A stretch of DNA of 8,174 nt from Chloroflexota bacterium (GTDB lineage: Bacteria > Chloroflexota > Anaerolineae > Anaerolineales > Anaerolineaceae). The notes beneath the pieces were generated by a model. That model worked only from the letters and a program-made list of their open reading frames with translations. It searched no databases and was not told where the DNA came from. Positions within the stretch are counted from its first letter, which is position 1. Each line of letters opens with the position of its first letter. Where the stretch lies: positions 1-8,174 of the forward strand of contig JAEXTI010000096.1 of assembly GCA_023406965.1 (NCBI GenBank), written 5' to 3'. The position numbers and the translations under genes were made by a program. Shown piece after piece: positions 1 through 5,500 of this stretch.

Positions 1-1721
1 AGGTTCTGGTTGTTGCGCAAGCGCAAGGCGATCTGGTTGTTTTCCATCTCCTGGTCGCCTATCACCAGCATATAGGGTATCTTCTGATTTTGAGCGTCGC
101 GGATTTTGGCGTTCATGCGCTCCGAACGCTCATCAACCATCACGCGCAGCCCGGCTTTTCGCAGTTGGGCGGCCACATCTTTGGCATACTCGAGATGACG
201 GTCGGCGATGGGCACCAAGGCCACCTGGACGGGGGACAGCCATACGGGGAAGGCTCCGGCGTAGTGCTCGATGAGCACGCCGAAGAAACGCTCCAGGCTA
301 CCCAGCAAGGCGCGGTGAACCATGTAAGGTTGGTGAGGCTGCCCGTCTTCGCCGATGTAGGTGAGGTCAAAGCGCTCGGCCAGATTGAAGTCGAACTGGA
401 TGGTGGAGAGCTGCCATTCGCGACCGATAGCGTCTTTGACCTTGAGGTCGATCTTGGGCCCGTAGAAGGCGCCGCCACCGGGGTCGACCTGATAATCCAG
501 GCCGGATCGCTTCAACGAAGCCTCTAAGGCGGCCTCGGCTGCCTGCCAGCGTTCTGGTTCGCCAACCGACTTCTCGGGTTTTGTGCTGAGGTATGCCTGT
601 ATCTCGCTGAATCCAAAACTGCGCAAGATGTGCAGACTGAAATCGAGGACGAAGTCGATTTCCTGAGGCATCTGGTCGGGGCGGCAGAAGTGGTGAGCGT
701 CGTCCTGGGTGAAGCCGCGCACGCGCATGAGACCGTGCATCACGCCGCTGCGCTCATAGCGGTAGACGGTGCCTTCCTCGGCATAGCGCAAGGGCAGTTC
801 GCGGTAGGAGCGCAAAGAGCTCTTATATATGTAGACATGGAAGGGGCAGTTCATCGGTTTGAGGTAATACTGCTGGCCTTCGATATCAACCGGCGAGTAC
901 ATGTTCTCTTTATAGAAGCCCAGGTGCCCGCTGGTTTCCCATAATTGAGCCTTCCCAATATGGGGAGTATAGACGAAGTCGTAACCGTTGGCTTCGTGTT
1001 CTTCGGTCCAGAAGTTCTCAATGAGCTTGCGAATCTTGCCGCCTTTGGGGTGCCAGAGGATCAGGCCGGCGCCGATTTCATCGACAACGCTGAACAGGTC
1101 GAGATCGTGGCCAATCTTGCGGTGGTCGCGCTTCTTGGCTTCTTCCATGCGCCACAGGTAACCCTTCAATTCGTCTGGGGAGCCCCAGGCGGTTCCGTAG
1201 ATGCGCTGGAGCATGGGGCGTTTCTCGTCACCGCGCCAGTAGGCCCCGGCAACGGACATGAGCTTGATGGCGGCGGGATTGATCTGGGTGGACAGATCTA
1301 CGTGCGGCCCGCGGCACAGGTCGGTGAAGTTGCCCTGGGTGTAAAGGGAAATCTCGGGTTTTTCATCGACCGGGTTGCCGTCGTCATCCAGCTTGCCTTC
1401 TTCCAGGCCATCGATCAACTCCAGTTTGAAGGGCTGGTCTTTGAAGAGCGCTTTGGCTTCTTCTGCGCTTACTACGCGCCGCTCAAACTTGACCTTCGAT
1501 TGGATGATGCCACGCATCCGTTTTTCAATGCTCTCCAGATCCTCCGGAGTGAGGGCGCGGGGGAGGTCAAAGTCGTAATAGAAGCCGTCATCAATGGCCG
1601 GGCCGATGGCGATTTTCGCATCGGGAAATTTCTCCAGCACTGCCTGTGCCATGATGTGCGCGGTGGAATGGCGAATTCGATATAACGCCGATTCCTCATA
1701 TTGAGCTTTTTTGTCTGCCAT
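1..1721 (-). CDS. thrS: Threonyl-tRNA synthetase (ThrRS), C-terminal end cut by the window edge
   Basis: Charges tRNA-Thr with threonine in the cytoplasm and edits Ser-tRNA-Thr. The frame is open from ATG 1721 to the left edge (573 full codons; perhaps 25-30 residues are missing). The start is set by GGAGG at 1726-1730. Editing-domain residues visible are H18-x3-H22 (RHSMAH) and C136-x3-H140 (CRGPH). The class II core has a motif 1 region (FWTEEHEANGYDF), motif 2 (RYERSG followed by HGLMRVRGFTQDDAHHFC) and motif 3 (HRALLGSLERFFG). Catalytic zinc ligands are C292, H343 and H469; all three sit 42 residues before their E. coli equivalents (C334, H385, H511). The final stretch is the anticodon-binding domain (VALVPIADRH, VMVDERSERMNAKIRDAQ, PYMLVIGDQE). 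The editing domain starts almost at residue 14, so the usual N-terminal TGS domain of about 60 residues is absent; this is known in some ThrRS lineages. Expression is under a T-box leader immediately upstream. Family assignment is secure. Confidence 0.98.
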   Translation of the reverse strand, partial: MADKKAQYEESALYRIRHSTAHIMAQAVLEKFPDAKIAIGPAIDDGFYYDFDLPRALTPEDLESIEKRMRGIIQSKVKFERRVVSAEEAKALFKDQPFKLELIDGLEEGKLDDDGNPVDEKPEISLYTQGNFTDLCRGPHVDLSTQINPAAIKLMSVAGAYWRGDEKRPMLQRIYGTAWGSPDELKGYLWRMEEAKKRDHRKIGHDLDLFSVVDEIGAGLILWHPKGGKIRKLIENFWTEEHEANGYDFVYTPHIGKAQLWETSGHLGFYKENMYSPVDIEGQQYYLKPMNCPFHVYIYKSSLRSYRELPLRYAEEGTVYRYERSGVMHGLMRVRGFTQDDAHHFCRPDQMPQEIDFVLDFSLHILRSFGFSEIQAYLSTKPEKSVGEPERWQAAEAALEASLKRSGLDYQVDPGGGAFYGPKIDLKVKDAIGREWQLSTIQFDFNLAERFDLTYIGEDGQPHQPYMVHRALLGSLERFFGVLIEHYAGAFPVWLSPVQVALVPIADRHLEYAKDVAAQLRKAGLRVMVDERSERMNAKIRDAQNQKIPYMLVIGDQEMENNQIALRLRNNQN

Positions 1722-1725
1722 ATTT

Positions 1726-1730
1726 CCTCC
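1726..1730 (-). promoter_or_regulatory. Ribosome binding site of thrS
   Basis: GGAGG lies four bases before ATG 1721 on the minus strand. It decides the short start of ThrRS: an upstream extension supplying a TGS domain is not possible because the sequence before it is the T-box terminator region and a hairpin repeat. Confidence 0.85.
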
Positions 1731-1757
1731 AAGTTTCCATAACCAAGATTGAAACGT

Positions 1758-1837
1758 AACTACTCAGGCCCTGGTAGAAAAGTCCCGAATTTGTGGTGTT
1801 TGTTGGGGCTTCGCCCCATCAAACACCGCAAATTCGG
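1758..1837 (+). repeat. Hairpin repeat, copy 1 (between the T-box terminator and thrS)
   Basis: Begins with AACTACTCAG, then CCTGGTAGAAAAG and TCCC, and runs into a long imperfect palindrome. The arms are 1785-1808 and 1814-1837 (24 bp, two non-Watson-Crick positions) and the loop is CTTCG. The arm contains TGGTGTTTG. The element lies inside the transcribed leader of thrS, between the terminator and the ribosome binding site, so it should fold in the readthrough mRNA. A second copy in the opposite orientation is at 2149-2235. I do not recognise the family. Confidence 0.75.
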
Positions 1838-1867
1838 ATTCTTTCCCCAAAGGACGGAGCAGTAACA

Positions 1868-1902
1868 TTAAAACAAACTCTCGCCCTTCTGGGGCGAGAG
1901 TT
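1868..1902 (-). terminator. Rho-independent terminator of the T-box leader
   Basis: A perfect 11-bp stem on the minus strand, AACTCTCGCCC (its complement is at 1892-1902) with GGGCGAGAGTT (1876-1886), closes a five-base loop and is followed by TGTTTT. This is the OFF state: when tRNA-Thr is charged the hairpin forms and transcription stops before thrS. It competes with the antiterminator for the CGCCCCAG bases. Confidence 0.92.
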
Positions 1903-1926
1903 GAGTCATCACGCGGTTCCACCCAG
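1889..1926 (-). promoter_or_regulatory. T-box antiterminator with tRNA acceptor-binding bulge
   Basis: On the minus strand CTGGG (1922-1926) pairs with CCCAG (1889-1893), and GCG (1912-1914) pairs with CGC (1894-1896). This leaves the standard seven-base bulge TGGAACC, which binds the free NCCA end of tRNA. The bulge TGGA is complementary to 5'-UCCA, so the matching tRNA-Thr should carry U at discriminator position 73. The 3' arm overlaps the left arm of the terminator, so the two structures exclude each other. Confidence 0.88.
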
Positions 1927-2112
1927 ATTGATCCAGAAAACTGAATCATCTCTGTTGACCGATAACGGGGTCGACCGTTCTCCATACTGAGGCTTCTACC
2001 TGTTCCGGTTTACGCTCACAGGGGGTTTTCACTGGGGGCTTTTGAAGAAACTTACAGCCAGGGTTTCTTCTCTCTGGGGTTGCGCGTCCAGTTACTCGTC
2101 CTGATCGTTGCG

Positions 2113-2118
2113 ATTATA
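2113..2118 (-). promoter_or_regulatory. Probable -10 box of the thrS leader
   Basis: A consensus TATAAT on the minus strand lies about seven bases before where the T-box leader should start. A second TATAAT occurs 18 bases upstream (2131-2136). No good -35 hexamer is visible at 16-18 bp spacing. The placement fits the leader structure, but the promoter is inferred. Confidence 0.55.
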
Positions 2119-2148
2119 AATGATAGACGAATTATACTCCTGAATATT

Positions 2149-2235
2149 AATCCCAGCTCTTTTTGGTGTTTGGAAGGGCGAATCTCTGCCAAACACCAAA
2201 AAGAGCCGGGATTTTCTACCAGGATCTGAGTAGTT
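2149..2235 (-). repeat. Hairpin repeat, copy 2 (inverted relative to copy 1)
   Basis: Read on the minus strand it begins AACTACTCAG (2226-2235), then CCTGGTAGAAAA and TCCC, matching copy 1. It then forms a 25-bp palindrome with one mismatch (arms 2149-2173 and 2189-2213, loop of 15). The stem again contains TGGTGTTTG, but the rest of the stem (GCTCTTT) differs from copy 1 (GAATTTG), with matching changes in both arms. It lies just upstream of the thrS -10 region, in the gap between the two divergent transcripts. Confidence 0.75.
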
Positions 2236-2292
2236 TCAAAAATCGTTATGCTTTTGTAATTTTATTGTCAATGCCCTATAAGAAAACCTGTA

Positions 2293-2298
2293 TATAAT
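2293..2298 (+). promoter_or_regulatory. Possible -10 box for the giant surface protein gene
   Basis: TATAAT sits within GTATATAATTA, in the right orientation and about 150 bases before the start codon. TTGTCA at 2265-2270 resembles a -35 box, but the spacing is 22 bases, too long for a standard promoter. Treat as tentative. Confidence 0.35.
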
Positions 2299-2436
2299 TA
2301 ACCTTGTAATCATGTGCTTGTGACCCAATTCCTTATTTGTTGAACCGACACAATAGAATATTTAAGTTCGATCATTCACCAAAGTCCATGAAGGACGAGC
2401 CGGTTATCCATCCAGCCATCATTTTCTAGCCCTTCA

Positions 2437-2444
2437 AAGGGGGA
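2437..2444 (+). promoter_or_regulatory. Ribosome binding site of the giant gene
   Basis: AAGGGGGA lies four bases before ATG 2449. It supports this start, which also places a complete signal peptide at the N-terminus. Confidence 0.7.
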
Positions 2445-2448
2445 AGCA

Positions 2449-2556
2449 ATGAAGTTGTCTAAACGTCACCTGTCAAGAATCGCACTGGTGTGCGGCCTGT
2501 TGGGTTGCATCGTCATGGGATGGCTGCTGTTGGCGCAGGCAGCACCCGCACAGGCT
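2449..2556 (+). other. Signal peptide of the giant protein
   Basis: Residues 1-36: a basic n-region (K2, K5, R6, R10), a hydrophobic core of about 20 residues (I11 to A31), then PAQA with A at -1 and -3 before H37. This is a standard Sec/SPase I pattern. C15 and C20 lie inside the core without an L-[AS]-[GA]-C lipobox in a convincing position, so a lipoprotein signal is less likely. If it is not cleaved, it would act as an N-terminal anchor. Confidence 0.8.
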
Positions 2557-5500
2557 CACCAACGAGCCGTGGAGTCTGCCTGGAGCTTGCTTGGGCGGGT
2601 GAACTTCTACCGCTTCTCGACTACCATCGAGCAACGCGCCTTCCCGGCGCCGATGATGGCAAATGCAGGGCAATCCAGCCAGCTTGAAATTTATAACGCC
2701 GATGGTTGGTCGAGGATGCAGGAAGGGGAGCTTTTCCTGAGCTTCTGGGACGATGACAGCGCGGGCGGGGCTGAGGACGCCCTGGATATTAAGTACACGC
2801 AAGGTCAAGCGTTTAGTCGCATGGGGCAGGGTGATTGGCAACCGATCGAGGATGAAGGTGATATGCTCATCGCCCCAGGGAAGGATCCGGCATCGTTCCT
2901 GTCGGCGGCACGCGCGGTTCAATTGGAAAACCGTGAGCGCATCCAGATGCCTCAGGCGGATGGCTCAATGGTCTCATTTGATGTAACGCGCTATTCGTTT
3001 GAACTGGATGGGACAAAGTTCGCCGGCTTCATGCGCGACCAGATGATTGCCGAATTGCAGCGATCGGGGCAATTGCCCGCGGGGATGTCCCTCAGCCTTT
3101 CCGACAAGCTGGTGGGCATGGATGGGAACGGTCAGGCGTGGATCGATGAAGATGGGATGCTGGTGCGTATGCTGGTGGAGATTCGCTTCCCAGACGAAGC
3201 GAACGGCGAGCACATGGAAGCCAAAATTTCGACCACCTATTACGGCGTATCCAGTGAAGACCTGATGGTTGCCAAAGGCCTGCCGGCGCAGTTTTCGAGT
3301 TGGTTTAACCTGCCGACTACCACTGCGGGCTGGACACAAATTGCCTTCACCGGTGGGATGACCGGGGCGTTGTTCCTGTTGTTCTACGGACTGATATCCA
3401 ACGCCAACCGGCGCTGGTGTTATGCCATTGTGGCGGTCTTGGTAATCACCTCTATGCTGTCCGAACCGTTGTGGCGCAGCGCCAAAGCGGCTTCCCTTTC
3501 ACTGGAACAGCACGAAAAAGCTGTTCAGGAGGCGGCAGACCAGGAGCGGGTTGAAAAGGAAAAGAGCGCGCTGACCGAATTGCTGACCAGCAGTTGGCAG
3601 CCAAACGTGGCGCCTTTAGAGCAGAAGGAAGCCGGGATGATGCTCGACCCCATCCGGGCTGCGGCATTTTCCACGCCGCCGGGCGCCGCGGTGGGCGAAG
3701 CGGAACAAGACACCGACGGTGATGGCCTGACCGATGCTTACGAAGACGAGTATGGCCCCACCATTTTGGACAAAACCAGGGCCGATACCGATGGGGACGG
3801 CCTGCTGGATGGGCAGGAACTGCCCTTGGGTTTGCTTCCGGGTAAGGTTGACTCGGATAACGATCAGATTTCCGATTATGCGGAAACGATCGGTTTTTAT
3901 TATGACACCGGAATGTGGTATTCGAACCCGGATGATTATGACACCGATTTGGACGGTGTGTTGGACGGTGTGGAGTGTCCACAGAGGGTGATCACTGCCG
4001 CTGACCCCGCCGCGGGTGTGTGCGGCGACACAGATGGCGACGGCACCCCGGACATTTTTGATCCCGATGACGACGGCGACGGCGTTCCGACGGTGGTGGA
4101 TGCCACGCCTTTCAATCTGGTCAGCCAGGTGTTCAGCCCGAGCAACCCGCTGGTGTTCGAAGGTTCTGGAGCGACAGCCGACATGCCGTTGTTCCTCACA
4201 TACCAGTTCCGACCGACGGTGACTGAGCACCTGACGTATACTCAAAACGTGCTGGATTGGCCCTCAGGTGACACCGACGGGCAAGTCCAGCAGGTGGATG
4301 ATGTCACCTTTGCCGAAATTTCCGAGACAGGAGCGACCGCCGGGGATCCACGAGCTTCTTACGGTGACTTGCGCCTGATTCCGATGGCCGAAGTGCGCCT
4401 GAAGGGCAACAGTATTCCGCTGGCGCTTACCGACCACTACGAATTTTCCATTTCCAGCGAGGAATTTGAAGGCACGGTGGAGTTGACCGCGCTTTCGGCG
4501 ACACAAACGAGGGTCACGTTGACCGATGCCCCTACCGGAAGCCACCCCATCTACATTGGCAGCGGCACATGCGACGACGCAACCAGCGTCGCTTTGGCCG
4601 GAAACCTGGCTGAAGGGGAATCGCAGACTGTGAATATCCCTCTGGGATCGTTTGCCGATGGCAACCGACCCTTCCAGGTTCGAGATTCCGCCGGGACCGA
4701 AATTCTGGCCTGTCAGGAAGCCTATCCGATGGCGCACGGCACGCTGGCAGACAAGGTGGTGGATGAAAGCGTTATTCACCCTTACGGCATTTTTGCCCGA
4801 ACAGACGCCGATACCGGCGAGGTTGTGCTTTACGGGCCCTTGCAGTTGGAATATAACGAAGCGGGTTCCATGCCGGTGGCTTTCACCGCTCGGCTGCCGC
4901 TGACCAACGAGGGGAACCGCTTCAATGACAGCCGCCAGGAAGTGAGCCTGGTGTGGGCATTGAACCTGATCACGGATGTGTGTAAGCCGGTGGATCCGGA
5001 TTGGAATTCAGATAATGGCGACTGGTGCGATGCGGATTACCCGGAACACTTTGTTCAGGATGTGACGCGCATTGTGCACACTTACCCAGAGCAGTTCACT
5101 TTGACCGGGTTATCGGTCAGTGAGCAGCACGGCGTGGACCTGGCGGTGGTGTTTGAGAACCCGGCTACCGACAGCGCGCCCGAGTTTTCCGATCCGCTGT
5201 GGGGCATGGCCAATGGTTTAGAGAAGTCCTTCCTCTCCGGACGCGCGAATGCCGGGGTGCGGAACATGACCGTGACCGATATTCGCGACCGCTTCGATCC
5301 GGAGTACAACAGCGCCATTCCAGATGGGGACGACCGTCTGTGGGGGTTTGAGAAAGACACCTTCCAGGTGGAGTATCTTGACGATATTCCCTCCTCTGAT
5401 GGGCTGGTCCAGCGAATGCAGACCCTTTCTACGGATATTTTTGAGGATTATTACAACAGTTTAGCCAATCCTCCGGAAGTGACCATGCTGCTCTTTGCCC

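Larger units (their letters stand above)
1868..2106 (-). ncRNA. T-box riboswitch leader of thrS (Thr-responsive)
   Basis: A cis-acting leader that senses uncharged tRNA-Thr and permits readthrough into thrS. Seen, 5' to 3' on the minus strand: a 5' Stem I segment GGACGAGTAAC near 2097; an AGAGAG element followed by a TGGCTGTAAG segment typical of the distal Stem I loops; then GTGAGCG and the presumed specifier loop. That loop contains two possible Thr codons, ACC (2007-2009) and ACA (2001-2003); which one is read is not settled without folding. A small stem GACC/GGTC around CCGTTATC looks like Stem III. The conserved T-box GGGTGGAACCGCG lies at 1912-1924. The antiterminator and terminator are listed separately. 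Gene context (thrS directly downstream, Thr codons in the loop) agrees with the class. The 5' end is inferred from the -10 box. Confidence 0.93.
2236..2448. other. AT-rich intergenic stretch, presumed promoter and 5' UTR of the giant gene
   Basis: No open frame of note is present. The first half is AT-rich and holds a TATAAT (2293-2298) on the plus strand. The remaining ~150 bases lead to the ATG at 2449 and show only a trivial CCCTT-CA-AAGGG palindrome at the ribosome binding site. No known riboswitch consensus was recognised. Confidence 0.6.

Noticed and set aside
90..1685. Plus-strand open frames across 90-527, 630-944 and 945-1685
   Set aside because: They are antisense shadows of thrS, whose minus-strand frame has all catalytic motifs, a good RBS and a T-box leader.
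1747..1755. AGATTGAAAC, similar to the 3' end of many CRISPR repeats
   Set aside because: It is a single occurrence with no spaced repeats; it belongs to the flank of the hairpin repeat.
1764..1985. A 73-codon minus-strand frame upstream of thrS
   Set aside because: It runs through the T-box, terminator and hairpin repeat, which account for the sequence as RNA structure; it has no RBS or protein-like composition.
2149..2213. The copy 2 palindrome as a bidirectional Rho-independent terminator
   Set aside because: It lies between two divergent promoters with no incoming transcript, and neither side has a proper run of T directly after the stem; it matches copy 1 as a repeat instead.
2430..2441. 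CCCTT-CA-AAGGG palindrome overlapping the RBS of the giant gene
   Set aside because: A two-base loop cannot form a stable hairpin, so sequestration of the RBS is not supported.
2299..2448. A possible riboswitch (for example c-di-GMP) in the 5' UTR of the giant gene
   Set aside because: No conserved core of a known class was recognised in the ~150 bases, and there is no terminator or strong stem.
3452..4245. Minus-strand frames of up to 209 codons opposite the giant gene
   Set aside because: They are complementary to the Asp-rich TSP3 repeats (GAC/GAT codons read backwards give few stops) and have low-complexity composition rich in R, H, P and V.
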